Assembly: GCF_000424385.1 (NCBI RefSeq)
Contig: NZ_AUJU01000003.1
Location: forward strand, 181,739 to 245,738
Direction: 5' to 3'
Length of the DNA stretch: 64,000 nt
Origin: Butyrivibrio sp. LC3010
GTDB lineage: Bacteria; Bacillota; Clostridia; Lachnospirales; Lachnospiraceae
The notes beneath the pieces are model-generated. The model had not been told where the DNA came from and ran no database searches. It worked only from the letters and a program-made list of their open reading frames with translations. Position numbers and translations under genes: made by a program. Below, in pieces: positions 18,250-25,777 of the stretch (positions within the stretch are counted from its first letter, which is position 1; each line of letters begins with the position of its first letter).

Positions 18250-19878
18250 TTATGCCGTTTTCTTTAGCTCAAAAAGATGAGTTCCTGTTCGGCCGGCCAT
18301 GATCTTGTGATGCAGTTTATTGATATCGAATCCGATTGCAAGCAACACGCTTTGTGCAAGAACATTCTTCGTCCCCTTATACAAATATCTTCTGAAGTTC
18401 ATGTCTTCTTTTACATTTGCAAATGAACCCTCCGCCTGAATGCTTCGGTTCATTCTGAGCTGCGTGCCGAATTCGCTGGTTATCCGCTTAAGGCATTCAC
18501 TGCGCTTTTCTTCAAGCTTTCTCGAAACGTAAAGCCTTTTGTTCCTGTCTTCAAATGGTGTCTTGCAGTTGTTTCCTTTAATGCAATCTTTCTTGTACGG
18601 GCATTCCTTGCAGCTATCACATTCATACGTAGTGACACTTCTTGAATAGCCACTTGCTGTTTTTTCGTTGCGGGTAAAGATTGCCTTTAATTCTTTGCCA
18701 TTCCTGCAAACATAAGCATCATCCTCACTGTCATAATCCATGTTTTCACGTCTGCTGATGTCATTTTTAAATTTCCTTGTTTTTGAAAGTTCATAATTCT
18801 GAGGTTTTATGTATGCTGTCTGGTCATTTTCCTCGACAAAAACATAATTCTCTTCACTTTCGTAACCGGCATCAGCCACGATGTTCTTGTACTTAAACGG
18901 CAGATGTTTTTCCATGTCATTGAGAAACGGAATGAGTGTCAGAGTATCTGTGGGATTTGGATATATATCAAGCCAGGTAACATACTCGGCATCGACACCA
19001 TGCTGGAGATTATAAGCAGGTTTAAGCTGTCCGTTCAGCATGGCATCTTCTTTCATGCGCATAAAGGTTGCATCCGGATCTGTTTTTGAATAACTGTTAC
19101 GATTTCCACACTTGTACAGCTTATATGTGTAATCCTTGAGTTTCTTTATGTATTCTTCAAGTGTTTCGACAGACCTTTGAAGAACAGTTTTTCTCTTTCC
19201 GGAGCCATAGACAAACTCTATTCCTTCATCATTCTTAATCTTGTAAAGTTTCTTTTTGAGTCTTTTTAATGTATGAAGTGATATCTGGTCATCATAGACA
19301 ATCTTCAGGCCATAAAGTTCCTCGCACTCTGCGCAGAAGAGGCATATCTTCTCAGCCAGTTTTGCCATGTTTTTTGAAACTGCTTTTTTCCAGACAAAAG
19401 TATATTTATTCGCCACGGATTCAATCTTTGTGCCATCGATGAAGATGTTCTCCCCAGAGATTTCACCAAGATCAAGAAGGATTGTTCCAACCTGAGCCAT
19501 CATCTGTTTTGAACACTGTGACAGATGCAGGGAAATAAACCTTGCAATGGTTGAATGGTCCGGTGCGGGCAAGCCTTCAAGAAGGTACATGAAATTGATA
19601 TCACGCTTGCATGAGGTTTCTATGTCTCGAGATGAGAAGATTCTGTTCATTGCTGCATAGACTGCTATCTTCATCATATGACGGGGCGTTGCCTGGCCTT
19701 TTCTGATTCTTTCATATGTTGCATAAAGATCAGAAAGGTCCATCTCCTCCACGAATGCGCTTACCAGGCGTACCGGATCATCATCTGCTACTGATAGGTC
19801 TATGTCGAGCGGAAGTTTTATTTGATGATTTAAGGAAGAAAGGCTATAATTTCCTTGTAAGATTTTATTTAGTAGCAT
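18250..19878 (-). CDS. IS1182-family DDE transposase
   Basis: A 542-residue transposase without frameshift. The N-terminal DUF772-like region (MLLNKILQGNYSLSSLN, RHMMKIAVYAAMNRIFSSRDIE, LPAPDHSTIARF) is followed by the catalytic region with IFIDGTKIESVANKYTFVWKK (in part), NIVADAGYESEENY and the late SFANVKEDMNFRRYLYKG segment that carries the final acidic residue. A cysteine cluster CDSCKECPYKKDC sits before it. There is no Shine-Dalgarno sequence before the start; instead a perfect 14-bp hairpin lies 15 bases upstream, probably limiting expression. It is flanked by the IS inverted repeats. Confidence 0.92.
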   Translation of the reverse strand: MLLNKILQGNYSLSSLNHQIKLPLDIDLSVADDDPVRLVSAFVEEMDLSDLYATYERIRKGQATPRHMMKIAVYAAMNRIFSSRDIETSCKRDINFMYLLEGLPAPDHSTIARFISLHLSQCSKQMMAQVGTILLDLGEISGENIFIDGTKIESVANKYTFVWKKAVSKNMAKLAEKICLFCAECEELYGLKIVYDDQISLHTLKRLKKKLYKIKNDEGIEFVYGSGKRKTVLQRSVETLEEYIKKLKDYTYKLYKCGNRNSYSKTDPDATFMRMKEDAMLNGQLKPAYNLQHGVDAEYVTWLDIYPNPTDTLTLIPFLNDMEKHLPFKYKNIVADAGYESEENYVFVEENDQTAYIKPQNYELSKTRKFKNDISRRENMDYDSEDDAYVCRNGKELKAIFTRNEKTASGYSRSVTTYECDSCKECPYKKDCIKGNNCKTPFEDRNKRLYVSRKLEEKRSECLKRITSEFGTQLRMNRSIQAEGSFANVKEDMNFRRYLYKGTKNVLAQSVLLAIGFDINKLHHKIMAGRTGTHLFELKKTA

Positions 19879-19893
19879 AAATATATTTTACAG

Positions 19894-19925
19894 CAAAGAC
19901 CAGGCTTTTCGAAGCCTGGTCTTTG
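19894..19925. promoter_or_regulatory. Perfect hairpin before the transposase start
   Basis: A 14-bp stem (CAAAGACCAGGCTT/AAGCCTGGTCTTTG) with a 4-base TTCG loop. On the transposase strand it ends 15 bases before the ATG, in a place where no ribosome binding site is visible. Such hairpins in IS elements block translation of read-through transcripts from outside; that role is inferred here. Confidence 0.6.
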
Positions 19926-20070
19926 TGTTAATCAAGACTTTTAGCACTAAAAAGGGGCCTCGCACTAATTCTTAGTGCGACAGCCCCATTTGAATTTATT
20001 ATATTATTGAAGTCCGATTCCCACGCTCTTCCCGGTAAAGCCAGGTAAAAACGCAATATTCTGATTCTCA

Positions 20071-20640
20071 TTACAAAGCAAAATCAGCGTGAACCTCACT
20101 GTTTACTACAAAGTAAACTCTGCCATCTTCAGGCTTTACATAAAGCTCAAGAGTCTTGATCTCGGAAACATCTCTTCCAAGGTCATACTGCCATACATTC
20201 TTAGCATTCTCTACAAATGTGTCATAAGTAACACTCTTATCAGCATACTGAAGAACAACATTTGTCTTTGTATCAGGTGTCTTAGCAGCTGTAGCCTTCT
20301 TAGCAGGCTCTTTCTTTGCTGTCTCCTTCTTAGGCTCTTCCTTCTTTGCTGTAGCAGTCTTTGTAGCTGCTGCTTTCTTTGTTGCAGGCTTCTTTGCTGC
20401 TGCCTTAGGTTCTTCCTTAGTTACAGTTTCTGTCTTCTTGGCTGTAGTTTTCTTTTCTGCAGTCTTCTTAGCAGTAGTCTTCTTTGCTGCACTCTTCTTT
20501 TCAGCTGCCTTTGACTCATCTTTCTTAACTTCAGCCTTAGGTGCTTCTTTTACTTCTTCTTTCTTTTCTGCAGCAATTACCGGTTTCTTAATAGTTGCAA
20601 TCGGCTTTAAAGCTGCTTCTCTCAACTTGTTTTCAGCCAT
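20071..20640 (-). CDS. DUF6465 family protein with histone H1-like Lys/Ala-rich tail
   Basis: A 189-residue protein in two parts. Residues 1 to about 125 are almost only Lys, Ala, Thr, Glu and Pro, with many AAKK, KKTTAKK and KKEEPKK repeats like those of eukaryotic linker histones and bacterial Hc1-type proteins. The last 65 residues form a compact domain (NVVLQYADKSVTYDTFVENA, VWQYDLGRDVSEIKTLELYV, YFVVNSEVHADF) matching DUF6465, common in Lachnospiraceae and of unknown function. DNA or RNA binding by the tail is inferred from charge only. Codon repeats make the antisense strand look open. Monocistronic, 80 bases from the aminotransferase gene. Confidence 0.7.
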   Translation of the reverse strand: MAENKLREAALKPIATIKKPVIAAEKKEEVKEAPKAEVKKDESKAAEKKSAAKKTTAKKTAEKKTTAKKTETVTKEEPKAAAKKPATKKAAATKTATAKKEEPKKETAKKEPAKKATAAKTPDTKTNVVLQYADKSVTYDTFVENAKNVWQYDLGRDVSEIKTLELYVKPEDGRVYFVVNSEVHADFAL

Positions 20641-20729
20641 ATCTCCCTCTCTTTCCTCAAGGACGCATCCTTAGCGTTTTTGCAAATTTATCATTACGTT
20701 TTTGAGTTTAGTACAGTTTTCTCTAAAAG

Positions 20730-21926
20730 TCAACATTTATGCGCTTTTAGGCCTGCTTCTATTCTGTCAAGCGCCATTTTAAGCGTCTCCATGGATGAGG
20801 CAAACGAAATTCTCACGAATCCGGGCGCAAAATAGGCACTTCCAGGCATTGCAGCCACATGATATTTCTCCAAAAGATATTCGCAAAGATCTGTATCCTT
20901 TTCTATCAATTCGGCCCCTTCATATTCTTTTCCCAGAAAAGCGCTTATATCGAAAAATGCATAAAATGCCCCCTGGATATCCTGACAGATAACTCCCGGA
21001 ATAGCCTTAAGCCTCTCCTGCACATAGTCTCTTCTCTTCTGGAATTCAGCAACCATCCTCTGCACAGAGTCCTGGGGTCCGTTTAAGGCTTCGACTCCCG
21101 CATACTGTGAAATACTGGGCGGTGTAGTAGTTGTCTGACTCTGAACCTTTACCGAATTGGCGATCACGTCTTTTCTTCCGCATACATATCCAAGGCGCCA
21201 GCCGGTCATGGAATAGGTCTTTGAAAACCCATTAACAACAATGGTCCTGTCCTTCATTCCTTCTATAGAAGATATGCTGAAGTGACGATTTTCTCCAAAT
21301 ATTATTTTTTCATAGATTTCATCGGAAATAATAAAGATGTCCTTGCGGACGGCAATACTTGCAAGCTCCCTCAGCTCATCCTCGGTGTAAACCCTTCCTG
21401 TCGGATTGTCGGGAGTGCATATTATAACAGCCTTTGTATGCTCATTACAAGCATCCTCAATGGCTTTAAGATCAAGTGAAAAATCAGAATTTCTATTAAC
21501 AAGAACAGGCTTTGCACCTGCGAGAGTTATCATATCAGGATAGCTTACATAGCAGGGTGTGGGGACAATAACTTCATCACCCTCACCGGCCACAGCGCAG
21601 AGCGCAGCAAAAAGTGCCTGCTTGGCACCGACCATGACAGCAACCTCATTAGTCTCATAAGTGACACCATTGTCCTTACTGAGCTTATTTATTATAGCCT
21701 CCCTAAGAGGCGCTATACCGTTTCCGGCAGTATACTTTGTAAAATCTTCATTGATGGCCCTTATTCCCGCCTCCTTAATATTATCAGGCGTTGGGAAATC
21801 AGGCTCTCCCACATTAAGCGAAACGATGTCTTCGCCCCTTTTTTTCATCTCCTCCACCTTGGAAAAAAGTGCTGTGGTAGGCGAGACTCTAAGTGCAGAC
21901 ATCCTGGCAGATAAATTTGTACTCAT
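20730..21926 (-). CDS. PLP-dependent class I/II aminotransferase (aspartate aminotransferase-like)
   Basis: A 398-residue fold-type I aminotransferase. It begins LSARMSALRVSPTTALFSKV, has SLNVGEPDFPTP for substrate binding, NPTGRVY and SDEIYEKI, and the PLP lysine K236 in VNGFSKTYSMTGWRLGYVCG. The substrate-carboxylate arginine is near the C terminus in FVRISFAS. This is the I-gamma aspartate/aromatic/alanine type; the exact amino acid cannot be told. It lies about 45 bases behind the GT17 gene, at the end of the glycan cluster, and may simply be the next gene rather than a glycan enzyme. Confidence 0.87.
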   Translation of the reverse strand: MSTNLSARMSALRVSPTTALFSKVEEMKKRGEDIVSLNVGEPDFPTPDNIKEAGIRAINEDFTKYTAGNGIAPLREAIINKLSKDNGVTYETNEVAVMVGAKQALFAALCAVAGEGDEVIVPTPCYVSYPDMITLAGAKPVLVNRNSDFSLDLKAIEDACNEHTKAVIICTPDNPTGRVYTEDELRELASIAVRKDIFIISDEIYEKIIFGENRHFSISSIEGMKDRTIVVNGFSKTYSMTGWRLGYVCGRKDVIANSVKVQSQTTTTPPSISQYAGVEALNGPQDSVQRMVAEFQKRRDYVQERLKAIPGVICQDIQGAFYAFFDISAFLGKEYEGAELIEKDTDLCEYLLEKYHVAAMPGSAYFAPGFVRISFASSMETLKMALDRIEAGLKAHKC

Positions 21927-21970
21927 AATCCTCCTCCGGACAAAACCATTTACAGTTGTTCCAAATACAG

Positions 21971-22921
21971 TTACTTAAGCATCCTCCTCAGCTTGTGATA
22001 AGCTTTTCTGCAAAATCTCCCGGCTGTGATATCAATCTTATGGTAAAGCCTTGAAAACGGTGTGATCACAGGCATCACAAGATAATCATATTCCCCAATA
22101 TGCTCTCTCAAATACTCCGGGTAAGTTTCATCTATTTCAACTCTTTCGAATTTTGCATCTCTTCCAAATATATCCTGGCCAAGAACCAGACGATCCATGG
22201 TCTCTGCCAGTATTTCCCTGTCATTGTATTCCTGGTGTGCTGCAGCCTTAACCTTTACTCCAATCCTCTTTGCAGGATTATCCTCGTGCTGACCTCCCAT
22301 GTATCCAAAATGCCAGCCTCCATCCTCAACCCTGATTGAGCGTTTGTCATCCACTGGCACCAGATCTCTTAACCTTACCATTCCTTCCTTTGGAATGTTG
22401 TCAATTGATGTAACCTTGGTTCCAAGCCACTTTCTCTCAGAATCCGGAATGTTTGGGAAATCACCGGTAATCGATAAAAGCTTGCCGGATTTTTCCTCCA
22501 TATTAAAGAAAGCGTAAAAATTTCTCTGAGCCAGATGATAAACCTTTGTCTTATCAAAGTTATCGATTATATTTTTAAGTACTTTCGGATTGGGTATCTC
22601 ATCAGCATCCCCAAAAAGAATCACATCATCACCTGTTGCTCCCACCTTCTGAAGCCCCTCGATCAGATGATTTTTCTGAAAATAATCCCTTTCGTGAGTA
22701 AGAGCTTCCTTAGGAGTATCAGTTACTACCACATACTCAATTCTGTCCAGGAACTCAATGAACTGTTCCTTATTCTTTTCAAAGCAAAGCTCCTTTTCCT
22801 CGCCGGAAAAAGTCATCGTTGCTTCTTCAATTATAAATTTATCCACATAAGGACTGAGTATGTTCAGCCTTAACTTTAATATGTCCACCTCATTAAAAAA
22901 TGGGATGCAATCATATACCAT
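21971..22921 (-). CDS. Glycosyltransferase family 17 protein
   Basis: A 316-residue protein of the Glyco_transf_17 family, named after the eukaryotic bisecting GlcNAc transferase. The N terminus MVYDCIPFFNEVDILKLRLNIL and VDKFIIEEATMTFSGEEK are characteristic, and a DAD metal motif follows in ILFGDADEIPNP near residue 103, then FYAFFNMEE and GWHFGYMGG. The start overlaps the end of the GT2 gene by 11 bases. The bacterial acceptor is unknown; a surface polysaccharide is likely from the neighbours. Confidence 0.85.
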   Translation of the reverse strand: MVYDCIPFFNEVDILKLRLNILSPYVDKFIIEEATMTFSGEEKELCFEKNKEQFIEFLDRIEYVVVTDTPKEALTHERDYFQKNHLIEGLQKVGATGDDVILFGDADEIPNPKVLKNIIDNFDKTKVYHLAQRNFYAFFNMEEKSGKLLSITGDFPNIPDSERKWLGTKVTSIDNIPKEGMVRLRDLVPVDDKRSIRVEDGGWHFGYMGGQHEDNPAKRIGVKVKAAAHQEYNDREILAETMDRLVLGQDIFGRDAKFERVEIDETYPEYLREHIGEYDYLVMPVITPFSRLYHKIDITAGRFCRKAYHKLRRMLK

Positions 22922-23969
22922 TTTTCCTGATCCTCGCTTTAATAAAAGACTTTAATTTATGCTTTCTGCAGGAAAACATAAGAGCTCTTCCGGGATTATT
23001 TGCCATCTGAAGAGAATGCACAAAAACATCTTCCTCCGGAGCCCATTTGGGAAGTTCTCCCTTTGCATATTCAATATAAAAACCGGAACTCATCATTTCT
23101 TTGAGTCTCCTCTTAATATCAGAAACTTGAAGCTCCGAATACAAGAGCTTTTTTAGCCCGATCGTACAGGTAAGGCTTTTTCTTTGCCTGATGATATCTG
23201 CATATTCACCCTTGCACCACTTATCTGCATAGATATCAAAAACCTCCCAGGCCCTTGCCTGATTATTTATAAACTCCGGGTGATAGGAGCCTGTCAAACC
23301 TTCCTCATTTATTCTGTAAAGATACAGTATGCGGTCAAGATATGCAATACCCTTTGCTCTATCAATTATCTTTGCAGTCTGGAGAAGATCCTCTCCATGA
23401 TTAAGTCTCATCTCCTCATCTCCCAGGACAATATCATAGGCAAGGTCTCTTCCAAGGCACTTATTCCACATTGCATTAAGTGAATCTCCGCAGCACATAA
23501 GTCTGTAAAAATCCTTCTTTTCAGTAGGCCCGTACACTTTATTTTCTAAAAACGGGAATTTAAACATCTTTTGCTTAGGTGTATCAAGCTCTGCCGCATT
23601 ATATAGGATCACATCAGGAGTTACCCCCTTTTTATCATACATATCTACTGCTTCTGCAAGATCACTTACAAGATTTTCACAGGCCTTATCATCAGCATCC
23701 ATGAAAATAAGCCACTCTCCCGTGGCTTTTCTTATACCCTCCTGCCTTGCCTCATAGGCAGATGCCTTTCCTATATGAAAACTAAATACAGCATCATTAT
23801 CACCGGCAAATTTATCACATATTCCGGCGCTATTGTCATCTGATCCATTTTCAATAAGCAGTATCTCTATTGAAGTTTGCTCCGGAAGCCTCTGACCAAG
23901 CGCAGACAAAACTGACTCTTCTATGTACTTTTCAGCATTATGAACAGGAATGATCACTGAAAACTTCAT
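22911..23969 (-). CDS. Glycosyltransferase family 2 protein
   Basis: A 352-residue GT-A type glycosyltransferase. I start it at 23969 (MKFSVIIPVHNAEKYIEESV), because that ATG overlaps the previous stop codon as ATGA; a start eight codons upstream (23993) is possible. Motifs are SVIIPVHN, ILLIENGSDDNSAGICD for nucleotide-sugar binding, and WLIFMDADDKACENL with the DxD site. The C-terminal 150 residues are helical and end in a basic tail. No transmembrane segments, so it probably acts at the inner face of the membrane on a lipid-linked glycan. Confidence 0.87.
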   Translation of the reverse strand: MKFSVIIPVHNAEKYIEESVLSALGQRLPEQTSIEILLIENGSDDNSAGICDKFAGDNDAVFSFHIGKASAYEARQEGIRKATGEWLIFMDADDKACENLVSDLAEAVDMYDKKGVTPDVILYNAAELDTPKQKMFKFPFLENKVYGPTEKKDFYRLMCCGDSLNAMWNKCLGRDLAYDIVLGDEEMRLNHGEDLLQTAKIIDRAKGIAYLDRILYLYRINEEGLTGSYHPEFINNQARAWEVFDIYADKWCKGEYADIIRQRKSLTCTIGLKKLLYSELQVSDIKRRLKEMMSSGFYIEYAKGELPKWAPEEDVFVHSLQMANNPGRALMFSCRKHKLKSFIKARIRKNGI

Positions 23970-24742
23970 GTAATATTGTGCTCCCTCTTCCATTTATCAG
24001 ATCTTCGCCAGAAAAACAGTGCTGTAATCATATGCTTTAATCTCTTATCCGGGCTGTAGAACTTAGGGTAATCCTTATTTTCCCCCCACCACTTATGGAA
24101 TACAAAGGGCTCAATCCCCTTATTTTCAGGAAGAGGATGCTCTCTTCCAAATTTCACCGCTGTCTCAATAGGTGCCCACTTAAGTCCGTGAGCCTCCATC
24201 TCATTTTTATTAAGGCAGCATAAAAATACATCCTCATTATAAAAACCATCATAGACCTTGCGCCATTCAAGATGATGCTTTACAGGATACTCCAGCAGCC
24301 TCTTTGACCTGATGGATACGCTGTTTCCAACCCTGCATATCTCTCCATTACTGTCCCTGTAAGCGTAATCATTTGTGGGAAGCGGCCAGGGTGAGCCTAT
24401 ATAATCATATTTCAAAAATTCATCCGACCAGTTCTCAGGATGAATAACAAAACCATCGGCATGTACTATGAGCACATAGTCGGTCTTAATATGCCTTCCC
24501 AGCTCATAGACCATTTTATAGTTGAATTTATCGATGTTATCAAGCTTTGTGGTATAGCTGAACCTTATGTCCTTTGGCAGATAAAACGGCTTCTTGTCAG
24601 TTATAAGTACCGCATCACCAAACTCTATATCCCGCATGCTATATTTCATAGCCTGTACTGTTTCATATATGTCAACGCTTGTCATCGCTGCAATCGTTAC
24701 ATTTGGAAGCCTCAGCTTCTTTTTGCTATCATTCATTTCCAT
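23966..24742 (-). CDS. DUF5672 family protein, glycosyltransferase-like
   Basis: A 258-residue protein matching DUF5672, a family found in surface-polysaccharide and O-antigen loci. Landmarks are LPNVTIAAMTSVDIYETVQA, a YVLIVHADGFVIHPENWSD stretch with a DxD-like HAD site, YIGSPWP and VGNSVSIRSKRLLEY, then EDVFLCCLNK and FGREHPLPENKGIEPFVFHKWW (in part). These parallel GT-A folds, so transferase activity is likely but unproven. Its start overlaps the GT11 gene by 14 bases and its stop overlaps GT2 by 4, so the set is co-translated. Confidence 0.75.
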   Translation of the reverse strand: MEMNDSKKKLRLPNVTIAAMTSVDIYETVQAMKYSMRDIEFGDAVLITDKKPFYLPKDIRFSYTTKLDNIDKFNYKMVYELGRHIKTDYVLIVHADGFVIHPENWSDEFLKYDYIGSPWPLPTNDYAYRDSNGEICRVGNSVSIRSKRLLEYPVKHHLEWRKVYDGFYNEDVFLCCLNKNEMEAHGLKWAPIETAVKFGREHPLPENKGIEPFVFHKWWGENKDYPKFYSPDKRLKHMITALFFWRRSDKWKREHNIT

Positions 24743-25775
24743 AAACCTTTATTATTCCGCATCTTCTCTCCAGAGAACGTAATATCTTCAGAAGAAAAAA
24801 TCTTCCATATATCAGCTTTCTCCTGATATTCTGGAAAAAGGTAACAAACCCGTTCGGTTTTATGTTTCTTCTTTTATACAGTGCGGATTTCTTTTTATAT
24901 TCCTCCAGCTCTGCTCTGCAGTCTTCAGCCGTAAACAGTTCTCCCTTTTTATCCTGGTAGGTCAAAAAGCTGTAAATATTCTGCTCTGATGACCAGAATC
25001 CGTCTGAAACATTGTGCCTTGCCCAGTATTTGGGAGCTATGGCCTTCTTTAATTCCGTGCTGGACATCACCGGCATCATGGCAAAAGAAGAATTGGACAA
25101 AATAAGATATCTTGCATTCTTTATGGTGACATAGTCCTTGCCCATATCAAAATGGTGGCACTCATACTCAGGAAGAACCTTCCTGGCAGCCTCTTCGTCC
25201 TCAGTAACCACCATAAATCTCATCTTCGGATTTATTTTTTTCATATTCTTAATAGCATTTAGCCAGTAGCTTCTATCAAGAAAGAGCTCCGGTGCATTTG
25301 CGTACTCACCGCCTCTCATATTGATGATACAAAGATCATCGGCAGTATATTCATAGGACTCAGCCTCCTCTTTTACATGAAGCCAGTCCCTGATTTTATC
25401 CCTGTATTTCTCAAAATACGACTGATCCTGAAGATTACCGTATATAAGCGTATTATCTTCAATTTCAAAGAGCCTTGCGTCCGCACCTGAAATATAACAT
25501 CCGTTTGTCATATCATGGACGGAATTCCCCATATACAGTCTGTCATCCTGCTCATGAAAAATATGATATTTCTCCATATCCTCCCTTGGAATCTCTATAC
25601 CAAGATCGATATCCATGAAATACATTCCCTTATTTGAGTGGAATACATTTCCCACCTGACCGGGATTTACAAATCCAAAGGGGACACCTTTTTCCTCAGC
25701 CAGACATCTGGTTGTGACATAGAAAAAAAGCTGGTTTCCAAGCCCATACCCCTTAATAAATTCAGCACCTATCAT
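24729..25775 (-). CDS. Glycosyltransferase family 11 (alpha-1,2-fucosyltransferase-like)
   Basis: A 348-residue protein with the GT11 opening GYGLGNQLFFYVTTRCLAEE (the usual GGxGNQLFQYA motif), a CIINMRGGEYAN region in place of the family's HIRRGDY GDP-fucose motif, and KNARYLILSNSSFAMMPVMS, equivalent to the late SNSTFSWW motif. The second motif is altered: NMRGGEY has no H but keeps R, G and a hydroxylated residue. Fucose as donor is therefore likely but not certain. It begins 2 bases after asnB and overlaps DUF5672. Confidence 0.75.
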   Translation of the reverse strand: MIGAEFIKGYGLGNQLFFYVTTRCLAEEKGVPFGFVNPGQVGNVFHSNKGMYFMDIDLGIEIPREDMEKYHIFHEQDDRLYMGNSVHDMTNGCYISGADARLFEIEDNTLIYGNLQDQSYFEKYRDKIRDWLHVKEEAESYEYTADDLCIINMRGGEYANAPELFLDRSYWLNAIKNMKKINPKMRFMVVTEDEEAARKVLPEYECHHFDMGKDYVTIKNARYLILSNSSFAMMPVMSSTELKKAIAPKYWARHNVSDGFWSSEQNIYSFLTYQDKKGELFTAEDCRAELEEYKKKSALYKRRNIKPNGFVTFFQNIRRKLIYGRFFLLKILRSLERRCGIIKVYGNE

Positions 25776-25777
25776 AA

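Larger units (their letters stand above)
18081..19987 (-). mobile_element. IS1182-family insertion sequence, intact
   Basis: A 1.9-kb element bounded by perfect 12-bp inverted repeats, GGGGCTGTCGCA at 18081-18092 and TGCGACAGCCCC at 19976-19987. The pairing extends four more bases outward (AAAT/ATTT), so the exact end or target duplication is uncertain; a 2-bp AT duplication or a palindromic target are both possible. Both ends also fold into stem-loops. One full-length transposase gene on the minus strand fills the element. It sits beside a 14-bp hairpin at 18036-18071, in keeping with a preference of such elements for hairpin targets. Confidence 0.88.

Noticed and set aside
20089..20514. A cysteine- and leucine-rich 141-codon frame opposite the DUF6465 gene
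   Set aside because: It is the antisense of lysine/alanine repeats; such repeats always give an open reverse frame.
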